A stretch of 64,000 nucleotides of DNA from a virus: IMG/VR virus record IMGVR_UViG_3300030107_007542, positions 30,967 to 94,966 of that record; one strand, 5' to 3'. Made by a program: the position numbers and the translations under genes. The notes under the pieces are model-generated. The model did not search any database. It was given only the letters and a program-made list of their open reading frames with translations, and was not told where the DNA came from. Shown in pieces: positions 1-7,766 of the stretch (position 1 is the stretch's first letter; each line of letters begins with the position of its first letter).

Positions 1-1658
1 CCTTTGGCAAACCGGCCAGTTGCGGCGTCTCGGAAACGGCCGGAACGGGGATCGAACCACGGGCCTTTAGCCGAGCGAGCCATTGCACCACCGCCGGCTT
101 TGAGGCCAGCGGGGATTTTCGAAAGTGCATATGTGCCCAGGAGGCTACCGAGAACAACAAGCGCTTGATCCCTGCCAGGGAGGTCCTGGAACCAGTCGAG
201 CAATTTGCGCATGTGCTTTGCGACAATATCAACAGCGTTCTTAATCTTCTCCAACCAAGGCATCCAATTAAGGGCCATGCTCTCCACAAGGCTAAGCATC
301 TTTTCTTGAATATCTTGTCCCCGAGAAACGCGTGCGTCGAGGCGTGCCTTCTTCATACGCTCCAACTTCTGTTGTTCTGTCTCTCCACCCCCAAATAGCT
401 TTCGAGCTTGCTCCACGCCAACACCCATACTGGCAGCAATCATCTTTTGTTCATACTTGCCCATATCCTTGAAGTTCTTGCCAGCCTGTTTCATGGATCG
501 CTGCAGGATTTCAACCCTCTCTTCCTCCGACGCGTTCAGCATGTCGATAGAATTGAGATATGGGCCGCCCATAATGGCGTTTAACTTACCAACTGCTCGA
601 CCGGCGCCCTCAAATGTATCAAACTGTTCCACGAGGCCCAATAATTCATCCATGGAAAGGCCGGTCGCCTTGGCTTGTTTCGACAACTTCTTGAAAACGC
701 CCATTACGTTGGTGCCATAGAAAGCCAATTTTTTGGAAACGGTGGCAAAATTCTGCATGACCTTATCAAAGGGCTCATTCAAGCCGGCTGCAACGCCTCC
801 CACATCACGCAGCACCCCTTCCACCTGACCGAAGCCATATCCGAGGCTCCGAGTGGCTTCAGTTGCAATCTCGGCCTGGAGTTGGGCCGAAACTCCAAGC
901 TCCTGGAACTTGGCAACAGTTTGAGTTAATGATGCGCGCTGGGCGTTGCTGGCTTTAGTAAAATCAACAAACCCGCTGTAGAGTGAGCCGTACGCTTGCG
1001 CAACCTCATCTGCTCGAATACCAGTTCCGCGTAACGCATAGGAAAGACCAACGACTTCATTCTCAAACTGGCGCGCAGCGCCGGTGGCCTTCACAAACGA
1101 GGCGCGGGCTTTGTCCATATTGACTGCCATCATAACTGAGGCTTCGATCACCTTCGTCATGAATGAAATAAGAAGTTTAAATGGGTTTAAGAGCCCCGCC
1201 AGGCCCTTACCAAAAGCCTTCCAGCCATCGGTGGTACCCAACAGCTTCTTAGTGAAGGTGCCCAAATTGCCACTGATCCCCATAAGGGTGTTGGCAAAAG
1301 CTTCGCCGTCTTTATTTAATTCTTCCAGAGCCCTTTCATGCTCCTGAATGGACTTAACGGCCTTTTCCTCTTCCTCAGTTTTGAGCTTGAGAAACTTAAT
1401 CTGGTCGCGAAGAGTTAAAAGATGCTTTTTTTGATCTTCATCGAGATCATTGCTTCTTTCCTGCTGTCTCTCAAGAAGTCTTTCTTCTTTTTCAAGTTTG
1501 GCGATTAGATCTTGTTTTGACTCAATAGCCTTTTTATAATGGGCAGTTTGCTTATCTTCCATTTCGGCCATAAGATCTTTGGCCTGCTGTAACAGCTTAA
1601 TCTTTTGCTGAAGCTCTGGGCTGCTAGGTAATACTTGATGTTCGGGTTTATCGGCCAT
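1..1658 (-). CDS. Tail tape measure protein, N-terminal part (runs off left edge)
   Basis: The frame is open from an ATG at 1658 to the left edge, giving 552 residues with no stop, so the C-terminus lies outside the window. Residues 10-120 are rich in Lys, Glu, Gln and Leu in a coiled-coil pattern. The following part is alanine- and glycine-rich with hydrophobic helices, including a segment near residue 510 with the text VVLGSLLGTYALSKIP. A repeated motif, SGRFRDAATGRFAK, sits at the visible end and is of a kind often seen in phage tape measure proteins. Known tape measures set tail length inside the tail tube and contact the baseplate. Position supports the call: it follows sheath, tube and the gp26-family gene, as in many myophages. 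The assignment rests on order, coiled coil and size, not on a catalytic motif. It could be a different long tail or baseplate-hub protein, but tape measure is the simplest reading. Confidence 0.8.
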   Translation of the reverse strand, partial: MADKPEHQVLPSSPELQQKIKLLQQAKDLMAEMEDKQTAHYKKAIESKQDLIAKLEKEERLLERQQERSNDLDEDQKKHLLTLRDQIKFLKLKTEEEEKAVKSIQEHERALEELNKDGEAFANTLMGISGNLGTFTKKLLGTTDGWKAFGKGLAGLLNPFKLLISFMTKVIEASVMMAVNMDKARASFVKATGAARQFENEVVGLSYALRGTGIRADEVAQAYGSLYSGFVDFTKASNAQRASLTQTVAKFQELGVSAQLQAEIATEATRSLGYGFGQVEGVLRDVGGVAAGLNEPFDKVMQNFATVSKKLAFYGTNVMGVFKKLSKQAKATGLSMDELLGLVEQFDTFEGAGRAVGKLNAIMGGPYLNSIDMLNASEEERVEILQRSMKQAGKNFKDMGKYEQKMIAASMGVGVEQARKLFGGGETEQQKLERMKKARLDARVSRGQDIQEKMLSLVESMALNWMPWLEKIKNAVDIVAKHMRKLLDWFQDLPGRDQALVVLGSLLGTYALSKIPAGLKAGGGAMARSAKGPWFDPRSGRFRDAATGRFAK

Positions 1659-1669
1659 AATAAGTTACT

Positions 1670-1993
1670 CTAGCTCGTATACGGCCATCGCAACCCAGTC
1701 TCGCGTTCGAACTTAGAAACCGCACTGTTTAATTTAGCCCGATTGGAAAGGGTACGCTCATCATTAAGACCGTGTTTTAGATAAGCATCCATATATCGCT
1801 TTTCGCGGCCTAGGGCATTTGTGAAGGCCGACACTTGAAGGGGAGTACCACGAATTTTAGCGGGCGCAGAGGTTCCATTAAACATATACTTTAACAGTAA
1901 CTTTGTCAATCCCCCAAACGTAACCAAAAAGCTTTCGTCTATTTCGGCGGGATCAACATTTAAGTTAATTTCAATTGGAACCAAGTCATTCAT
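1670..1993 (-). CDS. Small unknown tail-module protein (107 aa)
   Basis: The product is not recognised. The preferred start is the ATG at 1993, because AGAGGG lies seven bases upstream; an earlier start at 2026 would add eleven residues overlapping a terminator-like hairpin and lacks a good ribosome site. The protein begins MNDLVPIEINLNVDPAEIDE, has a hydrophobic stretch (FLVTFGGLTKLLLKYMF) around residue 25, and ends in a basic helical part. It lies between the frameshift-encoded gp26 extension and the tape measure gene, eleven bases before the latter, so it is probably co-expressed with the tape measure. A role in tail assembly or as a tape-measure partner is inference from position only. 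A CTATTTA element lies 18 bases upstream of the start. Confidence 0.6.
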   Translation of the reverse strand: MNDLVPIEINLNVDPAEIDESFLVTFGGLTKLLLKYMFNGTSAPAKIRGTPLQVSAFTNALGREKRYMDAYLKHGLNDERTLSNRAKLNSAVSKFERETGLRWPYTS

Positions 1994-2010
1994 GATAAAC
2001 CCTCTTCTAA

Positions 2011-2017
2011 TAAATAG
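2011..2017 (-). promoter_or_regulatory. CTATTTA element upstream of the 107-aa gene
   Basis: On the coding strand the sequence reads AAACTATTTATTAG, 18 bases before the ATG at 1993 and just after a terminator-like hairpin. The same heptamer occurs before several other structural genes here. It may be a phage late promoter element or an RNA processing site; the sequence alone does not decide. Confidence 0.35.
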
Positions 2018-2027
2018 TTTAAACAAG

Positions 2028-2057
2028 AAAAGCCGCGCATTATTTGCTACGGCTTTT
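2028..2057 (-). terminator. Hairpin with U-run overlapping the end of the frameshifted frame
   Basis: On the coding strand AAAAGCCG pairs with CGGCTTTT across a 14-base loop, and the 3' arm ends in four Ts. It overlaps the stop codon of the 2040-2249 frame and precedes the CTATTTA element, the same order as at 9068-9097 and 14154-14185. The long loop makes it a weak terminator or attenuator. Confidence 0.45.
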
Positions 2058-2249
2058 CTTTGAGTTGTTTTCTGACTCTTTAGCCTGGTCTTCGAACTCT
2101 TTAACTAGTCGGTCAAGAAACCATCGTCTTAATTGAACCGGAAGATTGTATAATTCAAAAAAAGACCATCCACCGTGATGTTTTAAAACGAAGAATTCTT
2201 CATAAATGTGACGTTGGTACTCACTCGTCAGGCCAAAAAAAGTCGGCCG
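2040..2249 (-). CDS. gp26-family C-terminal extension reached by +1/-2 frameshift
   Basis: This frame is open from after a TAA at 2252-2250 to a TAA at 2042-2040, up to 69 residues. It contains no ATG, GTG or TTG codon, so it has no normal start. From 2222 it encodes a compact helical domain, EYQRHIYEEFFVLKHHGGWS followed by FFELYNLPVQLRRWFL and a charged Lys/Ser/Asn tail, 60 residues in all. It overlaps the last codons of the gp26-family gene, whose frame is one base different and which contains TTTTTTT at the overlap. A +1 or -2 shift there would join residue 282 of that protein to Gly-Leu-Thr-Ser and then this domain, giving a product of about 346 aa. Phage tail-assembly chaperones of the G/GT type are made by such shifts between tail tube and tape measure genes, the same position as here. 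That the shift occurs is inference; initiation at a rare CTG or ATT codon is the alternative. Confidence 0.7.
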   Translation of the reverse strand, partial: RPTFFGLTSEYQRHIYEEFFVLKHHGGWSFFELYNLPVQLRRWFLDRLVKEFEDQAKESENNSKKSRSK

Positions 2250-3081
2250 TTAAGGGCACTGGAATCCTCCCATCATGATCACACTCAGGGCATGTAAAGT
2301 CCTGATTAAGATCAACATTTGGCATCACTGCTTCATATGCCGCGCGGATTTCACGAGAGGCTCGTGTAGGACAAGCATCAATAAACTGAGAAATCAGAGA
2401 GCTTTCCGTACGACCATCTACGGCCGTAATAATAAGTCTCAACTGATCTGTAACATTGCTATCCGGAAGCTTGAGCTTCTTCTTTTTGTCCTTCTTTTCT
2501 GTCCAACGCTGCTCGTCAGCACCCGTTAACAACTTAAGTTGTACCGCAAAGTCAATTGAGTCAAGTGTAACGTTAAAAGTGCCGTTTTCATTTAGAGACA
2601 CATTTGTCGGAAGAGTTGCGTGATCCACAAGTTCTAACTCATCGAGGCGAAAAGAGTGGTCAACCGTCTGTCCACATGCAGGACATCCAATCTGCGTCCC
2701 ATAGTGGGGGCCAAAGCCAGTAATTCGAGACGCGACGATGAGTGCGTTCTTATCCCCAATTAACAAGTCGGTCACCTTGACCTCAGGATCAACCAAAACC
2801 GACTGAAGCATGCGATCCACCGCGAGGCCTCGACGTAAAAGTGCCTCAGATGTAAGGATATCCTCTTCTTTGGCTGTCATGTGTCGGATTTCCACCACTT
2901 CTGCCTGATGCAGAGGATGACTTTCCCCATAAAACTGCCCCTTACTGGGGAGTTCCACAAACTCAGTTGGAGTTACAAAGGAGAACTCAGAGGTCCCACC
3001 CTGAGTAGGTGCCGGACTACCTTGATCCGGCACGACTGGCTTGGCGCCGAGCGCTCGTTCCAGGTTATTTCGTTGTGACAT
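2221..3081 (-). CDS. gp26: T4 gp26-family baseplate/tail-assembly protein
   Basis: This 286-residue protein has features of the T4 base plate protein family (gp26 type). A Pro/Ser/Gly-rich N-terminal arm of about 35 residues is followed by the block TPTEFVELPSKGQFY (residues 37-51) and then MTAKEEDILTSEALLRRG (68-85). LLIGDKNALIVASRITGFG spans 106-124. Two cysteine pairs, CPAC at 133-136 and CPEC at 264-267, could form a zinc ribbon. T4 gp26 is needed for baseplate hub assembly, and its gene lies near the tape measure gene 29. Here the gene lies between tube and tape measure. AGGTGATGA just before the ATG at 3081 serves as ribosome site. The 3' end contains seven Ts and overlaps a start-less frame, so part of the product is probably extended by frameshifting. 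It may work as a tape-measure chaperone rather than a structural hub part. Confidence 0.8.
   Translation of the reverse strand: MSQRNNLERALGAKPVVPDQGSPAPTQGGTSEFSFVTPTEFVELPSKGQFYGESHPLHQAEVVEIRHMTAKEEDILTSEALLRRGLAVDRMLQSVLVDPEVKVTDLLIGDKNALIVASRITGFGPHYGTQIGCPACGQTVDHSFRLDELELVDHATLPTNVSLNENGTFNVTLDSIDFAVQLKLLTGADEQRWTEKKDKKKKLKLPDSNVTDQLRLIITAVDGRTESSLISQFIDACPTRASREIRAAYEAVMPNVDLNQDFTCPECDHDGRIPVPLTADFFWPDE
2235..2241 (-). promoter_or_regulatory. Candidate programmed frameshift site (T7 run)
   Basis: The coding strand reads GCC GAC TTT TTT TGG CCT GAC GAG TGA in the gp26 frame. A Phe tRNA on TTT can re-pair perfectly one base forward or two bases back within the seven Ts. Both moves enter the frame that encodes the GGWSFFELYNLP domain. 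A -1 shift would instead meet TGA after two codons, so +1 or -2 is required. Confidence 0.6.
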
Positions 3082-3103
3082 TCATCACCTTCTTTCTTGT
3101 GAT

Positions 3104-3664
3104 TTAGGCGCCCCCGTAGCTTCCTTGCGCAACGGCGCCCTTCTTACTTTCATATGCTGCCCAATCATACCGCATTCCGATCTCAATATTAAGTAATTCG
3201 TCACCAGCATAATCTAAGTCGCCAAAACTAGCCGACTTAATAAAGGCATTTTTGAGGGTCCACACCCCAACTTCATTGCCGTCACCGTCCAGTTCAGCAA
3301 TCTTCACCTCACCCAGTGCATCCAGGCTGTCTTCCTTGTTCACAGTACCGGGGCGGTTCTGAATAGCCTCGCCCTGGACATTGGGGAAGAGATAACCCGA
3401 CTGCTGGAGGGCTTCCAGAAGCAGGTTTTGTCCGTCGGGATCAATCGAGTTAACGATGGTGCAAGTCACCTCATTCCAAGTAACAGAACCGGGGTAATAA
3501 TAGGTATTCCCCAAAAACCGGTGCTCGGTCTCAGAAACCTCAAAACCAGGCTTTGTAAAAGACTTGGCCAGATAGGGCACAAACCCATTTTGTCCTAAAT
3601 CCATGTAAACCAAAAATCTATGTTGTCTTTTTGGCTCAGATGCTGCGTCGTTCCAAAATGCCAT
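3104..3664 (-). CDS. gp19: Tail tube protein (T4 gp19-like)
   Basis: The 186-residue product matches the T4 tail tube type in size (gp19 is 163 aa) and in features. It begins with a short polar arm, then HRFLVYMDLGQNGFVPYLAK (residues 16-35), then KPGFEVSETEHRFLGNTYYY, the typical strand pattern around the tube-forming beta barrel. The C-terminal half has KNAFIKSASFGDLDYAGDEL, the stretch that in tube proteins leads to the last strands. It polymerises into the inner tube through which DNA passes. It directly follows the sheath gene, the usual order in T4-like and other contractile tails. TAGGAGAC lies eight bases before the ATG at 3664. Confidence 0.92.
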   Translation of the reverse strand: MAFWNDAASEPKRQHRFLVYMDLGQNGFVPYLAKSFTKPGFEVSETEHRFLGNTYYYPGSVTWNEVTCTIVNSIDPDGQNLLLEALQQSGYLFPNVQGEAIQNRPGTVNKEDSLDALGEVKIAELDGDGNEVGVWTLKNAFIKSASFGDLDYAGDELLNIEIGMRYDWAAYESKKGAVAQGSYGGA

Positions 3665-3732
3665 TTTATAAGTCTCCTATAAAGTCTGTATTAACTAGAT
3701 TCCTTGACGGAAAAATCCTTTCTTTTATCATT

Positions 3733-6687
3733 TTAGTCATCGAAGGAAGCGCCCGTACGAGTGATGTTGAAATCGATAGCGATAAACTCAATTGCGCGAG
3801 TCGGCTTCAAGAAAATCTGTGCATACATAATGTTTCGATCCACAAGGTCCGGTGTCGTGGTGGTCTCGTCAAGCACCACCTTGAACTCACTCAGGCCAAA
3901 TCGGGTCTGGATGCTAGCCAAGAAGGGGTTAACCTTACTGAGGAAGCGGTTCCAAGTTACCTTCACATTGGGATCAAAGAGAAGCTGAGCGGCAATCTGC
4001 GAGATGCGCTTCTTCACAAAGATCATGAGTCGTCGAACGTTAATGCGATCCAGTGCCGACTGAGTTACCTGGAGGGTCTTCTGTCCGAAGATCACAATTC
4101 CTTCAGCAGGGAACTTAGCAATCGGATTAATATTGGCCGCGTACAGGTCATCTCGATCGAGGCGTCGCAGCTGATGCGAAACATCCACAACCGGGATACC
4201 AGCAGCACCCTCAGTCAGGCCACCGCGGTTGAAGCCGGCGGGGGCGAACCACACATCCGTCTTACGCTGTGAGCTTGAGAAAGTACCAATTGCAGCAATA
4301 GAGGGCGGGAGCCACACAAAGCTACCATTAATGGTGTCTCGCGAGCGGACCCAAGGATAGAAAGCACAACCGTACGAGGAGTTAATAGCTCGATCGCGCA
4401 GGTTGTTAATCACTGTCTTGAGGCTGCTAGCCGTGTTATTTCGGGCTACTGCTGTGCCGTCCTCTCGGGGCTGGAATCCACCCTTAAGATCGATCACCGC
4501 CAGAGCATCGGCACGGTCCTCACAAATCCCCATCAAGTGAGTTGTGAGGCCTTCATGTGTAAGTCCAGGCATTGAGGCGAGGTTCATTTCGACGACCTCT
4601 GGATCGGTTAGGGAGTCCATTGCGCGCTTAATCGACGCGAAGCTATAGCTCTTCTGGCCATTAATATCTGTAATGCCGTTCAAAAGACGACTGTTGAATG
4701 GATCCATCTCTTGAATGTCAAGTCCGTCGAATCCACCATACAGTGGCACGGTAAATCGGTCAAAGCCCTGATCCAGGACTCCGGAAATTGCACCATACTC
4801 ATTAGTAAGAGACGTACCGGCTGCATGCGAGCCCGAAAGCCACTTAACCATGCCCTTAGACCCGCTTGACGAGCCACTAAGGTCATCGAGCGTAAAATAC
4901 ATTGAGAGTTCGCGTACGTTGGTGGATGCGCCGGCAAACATATTGCCAACTATACCGCCGCGGGCCATCAACAGGTCAATTGTTGAGTCCTCGAAAGCGA
5001 CGCCACCGGTTGTCCGGGTGGTTTGCATTCCGAAGTAAGCATCCGTAGGATTGGCAAGGTTACCAGATCCTGCGCAAACGCGGAATTCGGGTGCAGGGTA
5101 AAGGACAGAAGCCGTGAGGTGCGATCCACTCACCACCAACACCGACTGGCCCTGGGCCTGGGTCATGTTGTTGAACACGGTACTAGCGGTGGCGAGGGAG
5201 CCAGTAAACCTACCGCGTGCAACGGTTGTTCCACTCACCCAGTTTGCCGAAAGCGAACCAGTACCAATAACTGTTGCATCTGCATACTTGACAATGCCCT
5301 TAAATCCAAATGGAAGGATTGTTGCATCAACTGCATAGTTTTCAACGTTGCTGGCCATTGCCACTCGAATATAATCGGAGCGATTATCGTAATTACCGGC
5401 AAGTCGATAGCGGCGCTCGGCTGCAACCCAAACTCGGTTCTTATCGCCAATGAGGCGCGCAACATAATTCAAGGAATCCGGGTTCAGACTGCAGTTTTCA
5501 AACTGCTCCACAATCTTGACCACATTATCACTATCATCGAGCTTACGAACGACCACACTGAAGGTACCATACGCGTCGGACTCGTTACTAGACGCCTTAA
5601 TATCCTGAATAGAGATCTTAAGGTTCTTGTTTGTCCAGGACCCGGGTTCGCCCAAAGCATGAACTGTAAACAGGGCCGGCAGCTGTTCAATGTCAAAGCC
5701 ATTGCTGCTGCCGTTTCCGCGAGCAACTGTATCGCAACCAATGATTTGGGGCGTTTGAGCGGCCTGAAGGGGGTCCTCATGGTCTCGCCCAGCAAGGGTA
5801 TTGGTGAGGCTGTACAGAGGAACAATTGCACCCCAGGTGGTACTTGCTGTGATGTTAGCCTTAATATGACGATCAAAGGTCTCACCCAACCAATAGTTAT
5901 CAACCAGTTCAGTGACTGTGCTATTGGTCTTTTGGGGGTTTGTATTGAAGACTTTACGGATATACTTGGAGTCAGCGCGATTAAAGTTACACGAAGATGT
6001 TAGAGCCTGAGAGCCAGAGGCATTTGAAATAACTACCTTAAACTCATAAGGAACGCCTGTGTCTTTAACGATCAGAGACGACGCGCAGGAATTGTGCCCA
6101 GAAGAAGCCGCGGTCGCTCCCTTCGTGCTGAGCATTGCACCCGAAAGCATCAGGTTAGTTGTGGCATCTGTTGTATAGAAAATCGCTCCGAGGGCGCCCT
6201 GCATGGAACCGGTGCCGCCATCTGTATAACTGCCGCTAGCGCCGGCCGGGCCCTTCCAGGCAGAACCACTTGCATACTGGGGCTCAAAAATTACGAGGCC
6301 CCAGGCCTTTCCAGCGGATGTCGCTCTCCAGCCGGCTTCTCCGCCGGCGGCGAGGTTGCCTTCGGCTTCGGTGCCGAGGAGACGAACATAAGTAAGAGGG
6401 GAGCTGTTTTTAAGATAAGCTTGTGCCGCATACGCACCATAAGTGGCAGCAGTAGTGTTCGCGCCGTTGCGCCACACATCTGAGCCTCCACGGCCCGGGG
6501 AAGGGGCACCGAAAACATTAACAAATTCTTCGAACGAATTAACTGTTACGGGCCGCAATGCAGGGCCCTTTTCGGCTCGCCCGATAATAACGGGGCCAAT
6601 TCCAGCAGGGGATGCAGGAATTTGGGAGCTATCGATCTCATCGACAAAAACCCCCGGTGAAACAAATCTAAAGTTTTTAACTGACAT
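3733..6687 (-). CDS. gp18: Contractile tail sheath protein (T4 gp18-like), enlarged
   Basis: The protein is 984 residues, much longer than T4 gp18 (659 aa). The N-terminus is typical for sheath proteins: FRFVSPGVFVDEIDSSQIP then GPVIIGRAEKGPALRPVTVN, with SFEEFVNVFGAP shortly after. The C-terminal 250 residues also match the family, with AAIGTFSSSQRKTDVWFAPA, then GQKTLQVTQSALDRINVRRL and a closing strand IEFIAIDFNITRTG. These ends form the inner, conserved domain that contacts the tube. The extra length lies in the middle (roughly residues 130-650), rich in Ser, Gly, Ala and Thr, and probably forms added surface domains. It sits just before the tube gene. AGGAGAG lies nine bases before the ATG at 6687. 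Confidence in function is high; the role of the insertion is unknown. Confidence 0.95.
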   Translation of the reverse strand: MSVKNFRFVSPGVFVDEIDSSQIPASPAGIGPVIIGRAEKGPALRPVTVNSFEEFVNVFGAPSPGRGGSDVWRNGANTTAATYGAYAAQAYLKNSSPLTYVRLLGTEAEGNLAAGGEAGWRATSAGKAWGLVIFEPQYASGSAWKGPAGASGSYTDGGTGSMQGALGAIFYTTDATTNLMLSGAMLSTKGATAASSGHNSCASSLIVKDTGVPYEFKVVISNASGSQALTSSCNFNRADSKYIRKVFNTNPQKTNSTVTELVDNYWLGETFDRHIKANITASTTWGAIVPLYSLTNTLAGRDHEDPLQAAQTPQIIGCDTVARGNGSSNGFDIEQLPALFTVHALGEPGSWTNKNLKISIQDIKASSNESDAYGTFSVVVRKLDDSDNVVKIVEQFENCSLNPDSLNYVARLIGDKNRVWVAAERRYRLAGNYDNRSDYIRVAMASNVENYAVDATILPFGFKGIVKYADATVIGTGSLSANWVSGTTVARGRFTGSLATASTVFNNMTQAQGQSVLVVSGSHLTASVLYPAPEFRVCAGSGNLANPTDAYFGMQTTRTTGGVAFEDSTIDLLMARGGIVGNMFAGASTNVRELSMYFTLDDLSGSSSGSKGMVKWLSGSHAAGTSLTNEYGAISGVLDQGFDRFTVPLYGGFDGLDIQEMDPFNSRLLNGITDINGQKSYSFASIKRAMDSLTDPEVVEMNLASMPGLTHEGLTTHLMGICEDRADALAVIDLKGGFQPREDGTAVARNNTASSLKTVINNLRDRAINSSYGCAFYPWVRSRDTINGSFVWLPPSIAAIGTFSSSQRKTDVWFAPAGFNRGGLTEGAAGIPVVDVSHQLRRLDRDDLYAANINPIAKFPAEGIVIFGQKTLQVTQSALDRINVRRLMIFVKKRISQIAAQLLFDPNVKVTWNRFLSKVNPFLASIQTRFGLSEFKVVLDETTTTPDLVDRNIMYAQIFLKPTRAIEFIAIDFNITRTGASFDD

Positions 6688-6701
6688 TAGTGTAGCTCTC
6701 C

Positions 6702-6727
6702 TAAGACTGAACGGTCTTATTAAATAG
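6702..6727 (-). promoter_or_regulatory. CTATTTA element and small hairpin upstream of the sheath gene
   Basis: On the coding strand CTATTTA at 6727-6721 is followed by a six-base-pair hairpin, TAAGAC/GTCTTA with loop CGTTCA (6719-6702), which ends directly before the AGGAGAG ribosome site of the sheath gene. The hairpin could protect the 5' end of the message or affect translation. The 109-bp gap (6688-6796) holds no gene. Confidence 0.35.
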
Positions 6728-6796
6728 TATCTTATCTCTGCAACAGACTTATTCTCTTTTTTTCAAAAACGATTTACCAAACTTAACAATACGCTG

Positions 6797-7756
6797 TTAC
6801 GATTTTCTGTACCACCCTTGGGGGATGGTATCGGGAATGTCCCCAAAAATGGTGCGCTCGCGGCCGAACTTAAACTCGACGGCATTCTGTCTTTTTACGA
6901 TGGCCGGGGGCTCTTGATTTTCGCCGGCGCCAATCAAATATCCCAATACTTCTACACTAATGATGGTTTCGTAGTTACGTTGTTCCATGCCTATAGCCAA
7001 CTGATTAGAGTTGTCGGCAAAATCGCCTGAAATGAACACTTCATAGGCATGACCGAGGGCCCGGATGCGCTTAGGGGTGCGTGAGTTGCCGGCAATTGTA
7101 AAAAATGGCCGCATCAATTCATTCATTTGTTGCTGATATTCCGTACGCAGAGCAATCTCATATCTAACAGTTACCCAGGTAGGAAGCGGAATTGTAATAG
7201 TATCATAGACTACTTTGGGTGGAGTCATGGCACGCTTACTGGCATTATAACGATGTGACCTGCTCCCGGGAAGTGGTCCATAAACCTTGTTAGCTAAAGC
7301 ATTCTCGTACTCAGCTGTTTTTTTCTGATTGATGCTCCTGGCGACGGTTATTGTGCCGCCTTTGGGATCGGGCTCAGGGAAAATGTTGGCATAGGGGACG
7401 CCGCGGCGGTCTGGTTCCTTATTAACACCCGTACGCGCCACGGTAATGAGAGGAAGCACAAGGGTCCCCTCTTTATCACGTAGTTCTTTATCGTCTTTTG
7501 TTTGAAAGGCGCGTTCGGCAGTAGTCCACAGAACTGGCACCTTCTTAAATCCATCGTTACCATTAAGAGAAAGGTCTAATTCCACATCCACCAAGTTCCA
7601 CATGGCCCGGTCAATGGTTTCAAGGCCCGATGGCTGAAAGGTTTGTTCCTCTAGCTTATTTTCAACCTCTTTATCGCCAACGTGAGCATACCTTTTCTCA
7701 CGCGACTTTTCCTGAATCTGCTGTTGAGTTCTTTTGCTCCGTGTTGAGCGCGCCAT
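6797..7756 (-). CDS. gp15: Tail terminator / sheath stabiliser (T4 gp15-like)
   Basis: The 319-residue protein resembles T4 gp15 (272 aa), which caps the contractile tail and joins it to the neck. The central part has the signature VVYDTITIPLPTWVTVRYEI followed by ALRTEYQQQMNELMRPFFTI, a strand-helix unit typical of tail terminator proteins. The first 45 residues are very basic and polar. A Pro/Asp-rich region around residues 120-150 (FPEPDPKGG) looks like a loop. The C-terminus, FGDIPDTIPQGWYRKS, is compact. It lies between the neck gene and the sheath gene, matching the T4 order 13-14-15-18. AGAGGGGATATC precedes the ATG at 7756. No separate gp14-like gene is visible. The assignment rests on motif resemblance and order. 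Confidence 0.75.
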   Translation of the reverse strand: MARSTRSKRTQQQIQEKSREKRYAHVGDKEVENKLEEQTFQPSGLETIDRAMWNLVDVELDLSLNGNDGFKKVPVLWTTAERAFQTKDDKELRDKEGTLVLPLITVARTGVNKEPDRRGVPYANIFPEPDPKGGTITVARSINQKKTAEYENALANKVYGPLPGSRSHRYNASKRAMTPPKVVYDTITIPLPTWVTVRYEIALRTEYQQQMNELMRPFFTIAGNSRTPKRIRALGHAYEVFISGDFADNSNQLAIGMEQRNYETIISVEVLGYLIGAGENQEPPAIVKRQNAVEFKFGRERTIFGDIPDTIPQGWYRKS

Positions 7757-7766
7757 GATATCCCCT

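Noticed and set aside
5023-6003. Long plus-strand open frame of 326 codons
   Set aside because: It lies antisense inside the sheath gene, has no fitting composition or ribosome site, and the sheath frame is certain.
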